Below are positions 9,039 through 18,338 of a stretch of 62,445 nucleotides of DNA, one piece after another. The stretch is from Methanobacteriota archaeon. Lineage in GTDB: Archaea > Halobacteriota > Methanosarcinia > Methanosarcinales > Methanosarcinaceae. The notes beneath the pieces were generated by a model. The model saw only the letters and a list, made by a program, of their open reading frames with translations. It had not been told where the DNA came from and did no database searches. The stretch spans positions 1-62,445 of the forward strand of contig JAEWQJ010000055.1 in NCBI GenBank assembly GCA_023399215.1, in the 5' to 3' direction. Each line of letters opens with the position of its first letter. Within the stretch, counting starts at the first letter, position 1. The position numbers were made by a program, and so were the translations under genes.

Positions 9039-11837
9039 TCAGAAATCGAAGAGAGAACTCTGAGATGCATGCCCATTCTCCTTACACAAACTCTGTTCCT
9101 GAGCCTTTACCTTACTTTCCTTTTCTGAAGAGGGCTTTTCCTGTTTCTTTACTTCAGGCTTCTTAGCTTCAAAATCAAATAGTCCTTTTTGTTTGGAATC
9201 AAAGTCTAGTGAAGACATCTTAACCCCGAAAACCTCAAGAATACGTTCCACCGGGGGGAGTATCTGCTTCTTAATATAGTAATCAACATCTATAGAGATG
9301 TTGTTCTCCCTTACATAGTCTGGATCTTCAGCCCGATCAACAAAGAGTCCTTTTCCTGCGGTAATGACAAAAGGTATTCTTGTTCCTATAGAAGGTACAA
9401 CCCCAGTCCTTTTTTTCAGATTTTCAGCAACTGTAAGGTGAGGCTGCTTGTTTTTATAACTCTCAATTTTCCTTGTAAGAGTGCGTGTGAGAACAAGGCT
9501 TTCGACAATCTCGGAGTCTTTTGCCGGATCGAGATTCCTGACCTTGCTGACTATCTGGCGGACATGCTCTACAGCCTGGTCAACATCACCTTTTATAAGC
9601 ACAAGCTCAAGCACCCTGTTGAGAGTTATCGAGGTTAATTCACACCAGTCTCTTCGGACGGTTTCCATACCTTTGACCTTAATCTTATCTTCCCAACCTG
9701 AATTTTTTGGCTCAAAAAACCAGAGAGCATAGCGTTTCTTTGCGATAAGAAGGGCACGCTTCGCAATCGACTCAAATTCAAGTTCCATCGGGTCGGGCAA
9801 GGATGCAGAAACGATATTTGCAAGCCTGTTACCTATAAGGCTAACCTCTTCAAGAGAGAGGTCTCCTCTGGATTTACAGTGGACAAAGACACTGTCAGTA
9901 TCTCCGTAGGCAACTGACAGTTCAACTACCCTATCCTGGGGAGAGAGTTCTCCTGCTTCATCAAGGAGCAGAGCTGTTTTATTCCTGAGAATTATTTTTC
10001 CGATAGTGCTGTTAATAATTTCCCGCGTATTGAGAATATTGCTTCTTCCAAAGCTGGTTACGGCGTTTGCAAGAGTCAGGCTGTAGAGCCTTGCCCTGGC
10101 ATATCCGGAATAACCATAAAAGCTGTTTAACAGGATTTTCAAGGCGAGTTGAGTAGCATCAAGTACTCTATACTCATTTTCATTAGAGGTTCCTCTCATC
10201 CTTTTCTTTGTCTGCGTCCTCTTGTTAAGCAAATCTTCAAGGATAGAAGGCACGATTCCCTTGAAAACCTCGGAAGGCACGAATTCTCCACCGGATGGAG
10301 GCCTGATAGTCACCCCATCAGACTTATCACCCGTAACTACCGTAGTATAGCACAGGTTATGTGCCATCATTATAGTTGGGTAAAGAGACTTGTAGTCAAG
10401 AATGAGCACATTTTCCAGAAGGCCCTTCTTAGGTTCCAGGACTTCACCGCCTTTGAGGTCGGAACTCATCGCATATCTCTCGGCCGAAACTCCGTCATCA
10501 GGCTTTGGAAGGAGAACTCTATCGCGTAGCCCAAACTCTTTGAGAAGAAGCGTTTCAACCATTGAAGTCTGGCCTCCATCAACAACTTCCTGAAGCAGAC
10601 TTCCGCTTACCTGGGCAAGGGCCACATATTTGTCAAGGAGTCTCAAATTAAGAATAAGTTCCAGGGCAAGCTCTGCATCCCTGCGTGAATAGTCAACGAA
10701 TTTTTTGAATTTTTCCCCTGTATCGAGCCAGTATTCTTCCATTTCAAGAGGGGGAACATCCAGTTTTTCACGGCTCAGAAGTTCCTTTGAAACCGCTCGC
10801 AGGGTGTACTGCTTCAGACTGAAAGCTCTTCTTACCAGAGGAAGTGCATCCACAACCACCCGGCCTTTCATTTCGGTGCGGGTAATAAGCCCGAATTTTC
10901 TGTAACCTATTTTGCTGCCGTCCCGGCCAACAACAGGGTTTATTGCTTTCCCTTCTGAAACCAGAGTTTTTACTCTATCCGTTATGTAAGGAATATCGAA
11001 ATCCTGGTGATTATATCCAATTACAATGTCAGGGTCATAATCGCAGAAGATCTCGAAAAACTGATTTAGCATTTCAGTCTCGTCCGTGTAAGACCAAACA
11101 TCGGAATTCAGACCTTCCACAGGTTTTGCCAGAAGCACAAGGGTTTTATGTCCTTTATACTCAGGCTCGAAAGAAAAGCTGATCATGATTATAGGGGAAA
11201 CCTCAGGAGAAGGCATTCCTCCATCAAGAGGCAGGCATTCAATATCAAAAGCCAGATACTTCAGTGGGGCGAGAGTAAGATTTTCAACTTTATTGAACCC
11301 GGATGCAAGGATTGAAGCATCACATGTAAACTTTTCACAGCGAGAATTTCCTGAACCATTTGTACGGATATATTTTGCAGGGTCAACGGCTTCCCCTTCT
11401 GCAGATACCCAGACCATACCTCCAAGATCTTTATCAATTAAAAAACGATTTCTGAAGAGAATATCAGTCTCATAGACTTCCCATTTGCCTTCAGCCTTCA
11501 GTACTTCCTGAAGCTTCAGAATCTCGTCCCTGATCTCGGGAACCTCTCTGGGCAGGTGGGTAGTAACCCTGAGCATCTTTGTTTTTGTTTTCTGATACCC
11601 AATAGGCTCGAATTTCTCAACAGTTTCTACTTTTTTAACTTGCGTGAAAGTCTCTTCGACAAGCCTGGCTACGGTATTAAGGTCTCCAGACGCCTTGAGA
11701 TAAAAATAAGGTTCAAAATCGGGAACAAAACAGCAAACGCTCTTCCCGTCCGCTCCCCTGCCAAAGAGGCGGACTACAGGGCTGCTGTCATTAACGACTT
11801 CATAGTCTGCATCCAAGATCTGGAAATCCATAGGCAT
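9039..11837 (-). CDS. polB: DNA polymerase family B (replicative PolB)
   Basis: 932 residues. The proofreading exonuclease motifs are YLAFDIECLP (Exo I, about residue 193), VIGYNHQDFDIPY (Exo II) and YSRRDAELALEL (Exo III). The polymerase motifs are DYKSLYPTIM (A), LALKILLNSFYGYSG (B) and YGDTDSVFV (C), all intact. The C-terminal 60 residues are Lys/Glu-rich and end in QSSLFDF; a similar QKGLFDF occurs about 45 residues earlier. Both are PIP-box-like sequences that could bind PCNA. Single gene, ATG start, flanked by noncoding gaps. Confidence 0.97.
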   Translation of the reverse strand: MPMDFQILDADYEVVNDSSPVVRLFGRGADGKSVCCFVPDFEPYFYLKASGDLNTVARLVEETFTQVKKVETVEKFEPIGYQKTKTKMLRVTTHLPREVPEIRDEILKLQEVLKAEGKWEVYETDILFRNRFLIDKDLGGMVWVSAEGEAVDPAKYIRTNGSGNSRCEKFTCDASILASGFNKVENLTLAPLKYLAFDIECLPLDGGMPSPEVSPIIMISFSFEPEYKGHKTLVLLAKPVEGLNSDVWSYTDETEMLNQFFEIFCDYDPDIVIGYNHQDFDIPYITDRVKTLVSEGKAINPVVGRDGSKIGYRKFGLITRTEMKGRVVVDALPLVRRAFSLKQYTLRAVSKELLSREKLDVPPLEMEEYWLDTGEKFKKFVDYSRRDAELALELILNLRLLDKYVALAQVSGSLLQEVVDGGQTSMVETLLLKEFGLRDRVLLPKPDDGVSAERYAMSSDLKGGEVLEPKKGLLENVLILDYKSLYPTIMMAHNLCYTTVVTGDKSDGVTIRPPSGGEFVPSEVFKGIVPSILEDLLNKRTQTKKRMRGTSNENEYRVLDATQLALKILLNSFYGYSGYARARLYSLTLANAVTSFGRSNILNTREIINSTIGKIILRNKTALLLDEAGELSPQDRVVELSVAYGDTDSVFVHCKSRGDLSLEEVSLIGNRLANIVSASLPDPMELEFESIAKRALLIAKKRYALWFFEPKNSGWEDKIKVKGMETVRRDWCELTSITLNRVLELVLIKGDVDQAVEHVRQIVSKVRNLDPAKDSEIVESLVLTRTLTRKIESYKNKQPHLTVAENLKKRTGVVPSIGTRIPFVITAGKGLFVDRAEDPDYVRENNISIDVDYYIKKQILPPVERILEVFGVKMSSLDFDSKQKGLFDFEAKKPEVKKQEKPSSEKESKVKAQEQSLCKENGHASQSSLFDF

Positions 11838-11970
11838 GGTTTACGTTTTTAGATAGACATATATCTTTTGTTGTACTTTTGAAAAACAGGATTCTATTTT
11901 CGAGAAAACTGTAAAATTTAATATGAGAAATAGAGACATTCAAGCTAAAAGCCTCAAGAAAGGAAGACAT

Positions 11971-14037
11971 TCAACTTGAAAAGTTGGCTGAAGGAACCGA
12001 AAATTCAAAAGGAGCTGAAGATCGAACAGCTTCAACTATTGAATCTGCCTTCAGGTCCTCAAGTGCGAGATATTTGGCTCCAAGCGCACTGGAAATTTCC
12101 TGAGCAAGCCCGAATTTAATAATACTGCTTTCCGTATCAATAACTGCCGATTGTATGCATTCCTTTTTGAACATGGAAGCTATTGTTTTTGTCTCCTGGA
12201 GAGGAGGTTCACCATTCATACTGACATTTGCCCTTCCGTCAGAGATCAGAACCATAAACGGACAGGTATCAGGATCGCGTTGGAGTTCTGCATGTATAGT
12301 TTCATAACCTTTCATCAGCCCATGAGAAAGGGGAGTCTTTCCTCCGGTTGGCAGTTCCTCCAGATATTTTTGTGCCATTTCCACACTGGAAGTTGGCGGC
12401 AGCAACAGCTCTGCTCCTGTCCCCTTAAAAGCAATAAGCCCCACCTTATCACGTTTCTGGTAGGCGTCCATTAACATTGAAAGCACTGCACCTTTAGAAG
12501 CTACCATCCGCTGCTGAGCTCCCATAGAACCGCTGGCATCCACAACAAAAAGTACAAGGTTTCCTATCTTTTTCTCACGGACTTTTTGCCTGAAATCCGA
12601 TTCATGAATTACTATGGAGTTTCCGTTTTTTTCCCTTACAAGCTGATAAGGTGCAGCTGCCCTCAGGGTAGCATCAAAAGCAATATCCGTTGTTTTCTCC
12701 TCTGGAATTTTACTCTTAATATACCTGCCCTTTGTGGATTTCGTCAGGGTTTTGCTGCGCCGACCTGACCCATTTCGGTTCTCTCTGCGAAAATCGGGAG
12801 AAAACTGCTTTATCTGGTAACTCTCTCCTGTTGCAAAAATAGTTTCTGAAGAAGCATCCGGTTGTTCCCCGGTGCTGTCCTCTGGGTTATCTGATTTCTG
12901 CTCTTCGGGACGGGCCTGTGCTTTCCCTGACTGCTCGTTATGCTCTTTTTTTTGCTGTTCGTTTTTATTTTTTTCTTTTTCCTTTTCTTTTTCCTTTTTC
13001 TTTTCCTTTTGTTTCTCTATACTCTCGTCGAGTTTATCCTGCTTATCAGAATAGTTCTCAAACGGTTTTCTACGCATGCGGTGAGGAAGAACTAATTCTG
13101 CAGCTTCTTTTACATCCTCTTCAAGAACCTCAGTCCTGCCGTAAAAAGCTGCAAGTGTGATTGAGGTTTTCATCATTGTGATGTCTGCCCTGTGCCCATC
13201 GACACCCATATCAACACAGATCTGGCTGATCAATTCAAGCATGTTATCTGAAATCTTCACTTCTGGAAGTAATTTCTGCGCCAGAAGAATCTGTTCACAA
13301 AGCTCGGACTCTGCAGCCTGCCAGCTTGTCGCAAAAACTTCAGGATCGGCCTCATAACTGAGTCTGTACTTGATAAGTTCCACTCTTTGGGCTACATCCA
13401 TGATTCCCTTTATATCTACACATAAACCGAACCGGTCAAGTAACTGGGGTCGAAGTTCTCCTTCTTCAGGGTTCATGGTGCCTACAAGCACAAAATTCGC
13501 AGGGTGAGAGAAGGAAATTCCTTCTCTTTCAACAGTATTTACTCCCATTGCTGCTGAGTCAAGGAGTACATCTACAAGATGGTCATCCAGAAGATTAATC
13601 TCATCTACGTACAGGATACCCCTGTGAGCATGAGCAAGTACACCAGATTCAAAGCGTTTTTCTCCTTTCTTGATAGCATGTTCGATATCAAGAGTTCCTA
13701 CAACCCGATCTTCGGTGGCACTTACAGGAAGGTCCACAACCTTCATTTTTATAGAAGAGCTCTTAAGAGTCCCAGCTTTTACCTTTTCCAGACATTCTTC
13801 ACACATTGAATTTATATCATGAGGATCGCAACGGTATTTACAGCCTTCAACTACCTCGATTTCAGGAAGGAGATTGGCAAGAGCCCGGACAGCTGTTGAT
13901 TTGGCAGTACCTTTTTCACCCCTGATAAGAACTCCTCCAACTTTCGGATTTATAGCGTTCAGGATCAGGGCTTTCTTCATTTTTTCCTGCCCTACTATTG
14001 CAGTAAAAGGGTAAACAGTAATGTTATGATTTTTCAT
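11971..14037 (-). CDS. Fused ChlI-ChlD-type chelatase ATPase (AAA+ / VWA)
   Basis: 688 residues. The N-terminal AAA+ (ChlI/BchI-like) domain has Walker A GEKGTAKST (about residues 40-48), Walker B ILYVDEINLL and LVGTMNPEEGELRPQLLDRF. A Lys/Glu/Gln-rich linker follows (about 335-395). The C-terminal von Willebrand A domain has MIDAS VVDASGSMG (about 497-505) and TGGKTPLSHG. In Mg- and Co-chelatases these modules drive the large ChlH/CobN subunit, and a CobN homologue lies in the divergent cluster. It starts 21 bases after an S-layer-domain gene, with TGAGGTTAA as ribosome site, so the two are probably co-transcribed. The metal and substrate are unknown. Confidence 0.9.
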   Translation of the reverse strand: MKNHNITVYPFTAIVGQEKMKKALILNAINPKVGGVLIRGEKGTAKSTAVRALANLLPEIEVVEGCKYRCDPHDINSMCEECLEKVKAGTLKSSSIKMKVVDLPVSATEDRVVGTLDIEHAIKKGEKRFESGVLAHAHRGILYVDEINLLDDHLVDVLLDSAAMGVNTVEREGISFSHPANFVLVGTMNPEEGELRPQLLDRFGLCVDIKGIMDVAQRVELIKYRLSYEADPEVFATSWQAAESELCEQILLAQKLLPEVKISDNMLELISQICVDMGVDGHRADITMMKTSITLAAFYGRTEVLEEDVKEAAELVLPHRMRRKPFENYSDKQDKLDESIEKQKEKKKEKEKEKEKNKNEQQKKEHNEQSGKAQARPEEQKSDNPEDSTGEQPDASSETIFATGESYQIKQFSPDFRRENRNGSGRRSKTLTKSTKGRYIKSKIPEEKTTDIAFDATLRAAAPYQLVREKNGNSIVIHESDFRQKVREKKIGNLVLFVVDASGSMGAQQRMVASKGAVLSMLMDAYQKRDKVGLIAFKGTGAELLLPPTSSVEMAQKYLEELPTGGKTPLSHGLMKGYETIHAELQRDPDTCPFMVLISDGRANVSMNGEPPLQETKTIASMFKKECIQSAVIDTESSIIKFGLAQEISSALGAKYLALEDLKADSIVEAVRSSAPFEFSVPSANFSS

Positions 14038-14058
14038 GGTTTAACCTCAATATATCTT

Positions 14059-15819
14059 TCAGTTTCCGAGAAGGTATTCTTCAACACTCATTGTTGGGAT
14101 CGTCCACCTAGTGACTGTAGGAAGAACAGAATCCACCTTTTCCACCTTATTCATGAAGGGGAAAAAGGTAACATTGAGATTAGTTCCTGTTTTCTTCTCA
14201 AAAGATCCAAGGTGGATTTCTTCTGTAACCTCAAGGTCCGAACCAAAATTGAGATTATTTTTATTTTCAAGCCGGATTTTAGGGGAAGTTTCAACAACAG
14301 TAAGTGCCCCAAACGTATCTCCGACCTTTAGTTCAAGAGGGCTTTCGGAAAAGTGTAGTGGATATTTTAGGCTTACACCAGAGCGGCCGTTTCCTTCCAG
14401 GACATTATTCACATATATGGAAAAGAGAGGGACATCAATACCATTTATTGTCTTATTGTACAGGAAAGTATGTGTACCCAGATCAGCTGACTTCCCGGGA
14501 GATATTATACTTGAGTAAACAGTAGCATTATTTCTCAAAACTGTCAGGTGGACTTTATCCCACTCTATATCATCTACTCTCAGAGTGTATCCTTCTCCAA
14601 GGTTCCATTCATCACCGGAATAGAGACATCTGCTATTGTCATCATCCATAAGGACATTTACAATTCCCTGATCGTCTCCAAGATATGCATATTTCTCACC
14701 ATCCCATCCAAGCACAGAATATCCGCCATCAAAAGCGTTTTCCCCATAATTTATCATCTCCGGGTTTTTGTAGGGAACCTTGACAGGTGAGGATTCATAA
14801 ACCAGACCCCCTTCCGGAATCCAGTCGTCTTCAGCATCAAGATTAAGTTCAAGTCTTTCTGTACTGAAATTGTTTTCAAGATCATAATAAAGCATACCAA
14901 AAGAATCAGCTGTCCAGACGCAGGAATCTGGAGAAGAATCCGAGCGATTTACAGTTAAAGAGGTGCCTTTTATCTTATATGATGCGATAACGTCTTTAGT
15001 CATATTGTAAGAGCATGCCCTGTATACATTATCAGCCACTTTGAAATCGATCAAATCTTTAAGAATTGTGACATAATCTCCAGGCTGCATCCTTATAGGC
15101 ACTCTGTTTTTCAATTCGATCTTTTTATCTGTAGTCTCAGTGACCTCGAAATTACCATACTGGTCCCCAACGTTAATCTCAATAGGTTCAGTCGAATACT
15201 GGCTTACACTCGAGAGACTCACAATTGGATCCTTACTGTCAAGAACCCGGCTAAGAGTTCCTTCCAGAATTGTATATTTAGTGCCATTTATTGTAGCATT
15301 GAATTTGAACTTTGAACCTTCTTCAAGAGATTCCGTAGTAACCGGGACGGAGTTTTGCTGAAGTTCAAGGAGAGCAGAATCATTGTTTACCCCCTGAAGC
15401 ACCAGTTTGTAGCCATTTCCCAGATCATAATCATTCCCCCGTTGAAGATCACGACTTCCATAGCTAACAAGGTTCTCAGTGATTAACCCACCTTCAAAGA
15501 CTTTGTATTTCTTCCCAAAGAAAGCCGTTGAACCATAACTGATTTTTGAGGTATAAGTTGCATTTCCCTTATCAATAAGCCCATCTTCAGAGAAATTAAG
15601 CTCCAACGACTCATAGTATGTACCAGTAGAAGTTGAATAATAAAATCCAGGGCAATTTTCCCCATTAAGAATTGTATGTTCTCCGGCTGAAATATTTACA
15701 ATAGGACCTCGTTGTTCAATAGCACATTCCACAGGAGTAATAGCAATTAGAACCATAGAGATGAGAAAAATAATATAAAAATCGATAAAAATTCTGGTTT
15801 TTTTGTTACGATTAGTCAT
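14059..15819 (-). CDS. Secreted protein with two S-layer (DUF1608-type) domains
   Basis: 586 residues from the ATG at 15819. An N-terminal hydrophobic signal (IFIDFYIIFLISMVLIAITP) is followed by two repeats like those of the S-layer protein at 52.5 kb: ENCPGFYYSTSTGTYYESLE, LKDLIDFKVADN, SVCVWTADSFGMLYYDLENN-type and LELKVGDTFGALTVVE. Unlike the true S-layer protein it lacks a C-terminal PGF/membrane anchor. The frame opens 11 codons earlier, but a TATA box covers that stretch. Probably an exported, S-layer-associated surface protein; it heads an apparent operon with the ChlI-ChlD gene, which suggests a role in metal or tetrapyrrole capture (inference). Confidence 0.85.
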   Translation of the reverse strand: MTNRNKKTRIFIDFYIIFLISMVLIAITPVECAIEQRGPIVNISAGEHTILNGENCPGFYYSTSTGTYYESLELNFSEDGLIDKGNATYTSKISYGSTAFFGKKYKVFEGGLITENLVSYGSRDLQRGNDYDLGNGYKLVLQGVNNDSALLELQQNSVPVTTESLEEGSKFKFNATINGTKYTILEGTLSRVLDSKDPIVSLSSVSQYSTEPIEINVGDQYGNFEVTETTDKKIELKNRVPIRMQPGDYVTILKDLIDFKVADNVYRACSYNMTKDVIASYKIKGTSLTVNRSDSSPDSCVWTADSFGMLYYDLENNFSTERLELNLDAEDDWIPEGGLVYESSPVKVPYKNPEMINYGENAFDGGYSVLGWDGEKYAYLGDDQGIVNVLMDDDNSRCLYSGDEWNLGEGYTLRVDDIEWDKVHLTVLRNNATVYSSIISPGKSADLGTHTFLYNKTINGIDVPLFSIYVNNVLEGNGRSGVSLKYPLHFSESPLELKVGDTFGALTVVETSPKIRLENKNNLNFGSDLEVTEEIHLGSFEKKTGTNLNVTFFPFMNKVEKVDSVLPTVTRWTIPTMSVEEYLLGN

Positions 15820-15837
15820 AAATGTGAAAAATATGGT

Positions 15838-15849
15838 AGCAATATATAT
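15838..15849 (-). promoter_or_regulatory. TATA box giving a (near) leaderless mRNA
   Basis: GATATATATTGC on the minus strand. A start site about 25 bases downstream coincides with the ATG at 15819, and no Shine-Dalgarno sequence is present, so the transcript would be leaderless. Confidence 0.5.
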
Positions 15850-16172
15850 CAATTTCGTTTTTTAATTATGAAATGTAATTTAAATATTATAAAATAATCA
15901 TTGAGGTTGGAGGAGAATACAATGAAAATAAGATTTATTTCGGAGAGTAGGCATTAAAACAACAATTAATATTAGGCTTTATTGATAGTGAAATATAGGA
16001 AAGCACATTAAAAATAAACTAATTGTCGAATAGATAATTGACATAATAACTTAGGATTATAGGGAAATTTGCTCAGATATAGTAGTCGTAATTTTTATTT
16101 TGTTATTACTATATGAGATGATTTAAGAATATTTTCGAAATATTTATTAATCACTTTCTATAAGGGTCAATT
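15850..16172. promoter_or_regulatory. Divergent control region with palindrome
   Basis: This AT-rich gap separates the minus-strand S-layer/ChlID operon from the plus-strand lipoprotein-cobN-ECF run. A palindrome AATATTT-TCG-AAATATT at 16128-16144 overlaps a TATA-like ATATTTATTAAT (16140-16151). This would suit a repressor site for the plus-strand promoter. AAGGGT at 16162-16167 can serve as ribosome site for the gene at 16173. Confidence 0.4.
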
Positions 16173-16754
16173 ATGATTTCCAGAAAGGCTATAATATTTG
16201 GATTTATAGTCCTGAGCCTTGCAGGCTTGATAATTTATTCTCAAATCGTGCCAGAGAAAAAAACCGTGTATCAGGAAGACTTCAAAAATTGTAATTCTGA
16301 AGGAGAGTTCCTAAGATGCAAAGATGGAGCACTGTACCTTGAAACAACAAATTCGGCACAGACAGGGGAGGGATTTTGGAGTAAAAATGTGAGCCTGTCT
16401 CCTGGAAAAATTTCATGGAACTGGAACGGACAGGATCTGGATAAATTCAGTCTCTGGTTAAAAGTGACATTCAGTGATCACAAATCCATTTACTATGTTG
16501 CAGCGGGAAGCATGAATCCGCAATCCGAAGGTGAATATTATCGGGATCAGGAAAATCGAAGGCGATTTTCACCATCGATTATAATCTCAGGAATTCCAAG
16601 GAGTACAGTTGAAAGGAATCTCGTCGAAGATTATGAAAAATACTGCGGATCTGCTGAAAATATAAAGATTGAAAAATTGAGTGCAGGTTTTGGAGACAAC
16701 AGTACGCAACATCAGAATATTCTGAGAATCTCAGACCTGAAGATATACGGATAA
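16173..16754 (+). CDS. Membrane-anchored exoprotein, unknown
   Basis: 193 residues. One N-terminal hydrophobic helix (AIIFGFIVLSLAGLIIYSQI, residues 6-25) acts as signal or anchor; the rest is hydrophilic and predicted outside the cell. The body (KNVSLSPGKISWNWNGQDLD, FSLWLKVTFSDHKSIYYVAA) looks like a beta-sandwich, but I do not recognise the family. It is the first gene of the plus-strand run, and its stop overlaps the open frame of the next gene, so it is probably co-expressed with the propeller lipoproteins and cobN. Confidence 0.75.
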   Translation: MISRKAIIFGFIVLSLAGLIIYSQIVPEKKTVYQEDFKNCNSEGEFLRCKDGALYLETTNSAQTGEGFWSKNVSLSPGKISWNWNGQDLDKFSLWLKVTFSDHKSIYYVAAGSMNPQSEGEYYRDQENRRRFSPSIIISGIPRSTVERNLVEDYEKYCGSAENIKIEKLSAGFGDNSTQHQNILRISDLKIYG

Positions 16755-16783
16755 TGACAAAGGGCAATCAAAGGAGTCTGAAA

Positions 16784-18334
16784 ATGAAAAAGAGTATTGT
16801 TGGGCTGATAACTATATTATTATTTATATTTTTAGTTTCTTCGGGATGCGAATCTTCAAATACTGTAGCCTCCGGTGAAAATGGGAATAACAGTAGTGAA
16901 GAGATATTAAAAAATGATAGCAGCCAGGAAAGCGGCCAGCTGAGTCAGGAAAATCTAACCTCTTATGAAAAATCTTCTCCTTACCTTTACTGGGAGTATG
17001 AACTTGGAGATATAACTCCAGAAAATTTCAATGAAGGAAAATCGAATGCCCAGGACTGTGTAACATACTCCCAGGACGGAAAGTATGTAGCTGTTGGGAC
17101 AGGAAAAAAACTGACAGTTATTGATGTGCCAGACAAAAAACTGCTATGGGAAAAAACCCTAGGAGGAAATGTTTCAGACATTTCGTTCTCAAAAGACGGA
17201 AAGTATCTGCTCGCAGGGGAAAAGAGTACTGATGGATACATCTATTCTCTGGATGCTGGCACAGGAAATGAAATCCACAGCTATAGAAGCGCCGATGACC
17301 TGGGAACCAGTACGAACTCAAAATATCAGCCCTGCACATACAAAATAACGGCTGTTGATGATGCTGTATACATTGCAGCAGGTCGATACTGGAAAGAATC
17401 CGAGTACGGGCTGGCTTCAAGGGTGTACAGGTTCACCTCGGATGGCACTCTTTCCTGGAAACTGCCAGCAAACGAAAACTATGCTCAGAGTGTAAACTGG
17501 ATCGACTCAAGCCAGGACGGAAAAAATGTAGTTTTTTCAACAGGAGACTGGACAAACTCCCTTGGACTTGATGCAGTCGTCTATTCCGTGGATGACAGTG
17601 GGAATCTCCGCTGGAAATACGAAATTTCGCCTCTCAAACCTTACTTTGTTTCTGCAGCCATCTGGCACGGGCTTGATATTTCAGATGATGGGTCCATGGT
17701 AACTGCCTATACTGGCGATGGAAGAAAATACCTGTTTTATGATTCCGAGATGATGAAACCCGGAGACGGAAAAACAGCATGGGACATGAAAACCCCTGGG
17801 GACGGGAAGTCATCATGGGCCACCTACGATTGGCAATCCAATGTAACAGTTCCAGAAGAGGTAGAGGGAAGTTACATCTATGCCTATGGGGAAGCTGCAA
17901 AAATTTCCAGTAAAAATGAGACACTTTACCTTACAGGAGCCACACTTCCTGCATATTATCCCGACAATATATCGGTAGCATATCCCCTTGAGAATACTCT
18001 TGTATTAAGTGATGTTGAGAAAGGAGACACTTCATGGACTTATTCCCTTGGAGGACGCTGTGCAGGGATTTTCTTTTCTCCAGACAACAGATTCTTTGTC
18101 CTGCCAGTCGGGAAAGATTCGTCCTCAGGCAATACTCAGGTTCAAGGGATTCATGTTTTTGACAACCAGAAATCCGGAAACGGCAATTCAAGATTAATCT
18201 GGAAATTTAACACCGAAGGCGTTGTTGTAGATGCTGCGATTTCTTCCAACTGCACAGTTGCTGCAGTTGAAGCCCCTCTAAAGCTTGAAAATGGAGACGT
18301 AATTGGAAAACACAGGTTAATAATTGTCAGGTGA
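16784..18334 (+). CDS. Beta-propeller (WD40/PQQ-like) lipoprotein 1
   Basis: 516 residues. A signal peptide ends in a lipobox (LLFIFLVSSGCES), followed by a Ser/Asn/Glu-rich spacer and then repeated propeller blades: SQDGKYVAVGTGKKLTVID, SKDGKYLLAGE, SQDGKNVVFSTGD, SDDGSMVTAYTGDGRKYLF and SPDNRFFVLPVGK. The ATG at 16784 follows AAAGGAG and is preferred over 16754. Such lipid-anchored propellers usually bind a partner or substrate outside the cell. It overlaps the next gene and is clearly its paralogue (shared CTYK/MKKI..AAxR and EIxPLKP segments). Confidence 0.85.
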   Translation: MKKSIVGLITILLFIFLVSSGCESSNTVASGENGNNSSEEILKNDSSQESGQLSQENLTSYEKSSPYLYWEYELGDITPENFNEGKSNAQDCVTYSQDGKYVAVGTGKKLTVIDVPDKKLLWEKTLGGNVSDISFSKDGKYLLAGEKSTDGYIYSLDAGTGNEIHSYRSADDLGTSTNSKYQPCTYKITAVDDAVYIAAGRYWKESEYGLASRVYRFTSDGTLSWKLPANENYAQSVNWIDSSQDGKNVVFSTGDWTNSLGLDAVVYSVDDSGNLRWKYEISPLKPYFVSAAIWHGLDISDDGSMVTAYTGDGRKYLFYDSEMMKPGDGKTAWDMKTPGDGKSSWATYDWQSNVTVPEEVEGSYIYAYGEAAKISSKNETLYLTGATLPAYYPDNISVAYPLENTLVLSDVEKGDTSWTYSLGGRCAGIFFSPDNRFFVLPVGKDSSSGNTQVQGIHVFDNQKSGNGNSRLIWKFNTEGVVVDAAISSNCTVAAVEAPLKLENGDVIGKHRLIIVR

Positions 18335-18338
18335 GAAA

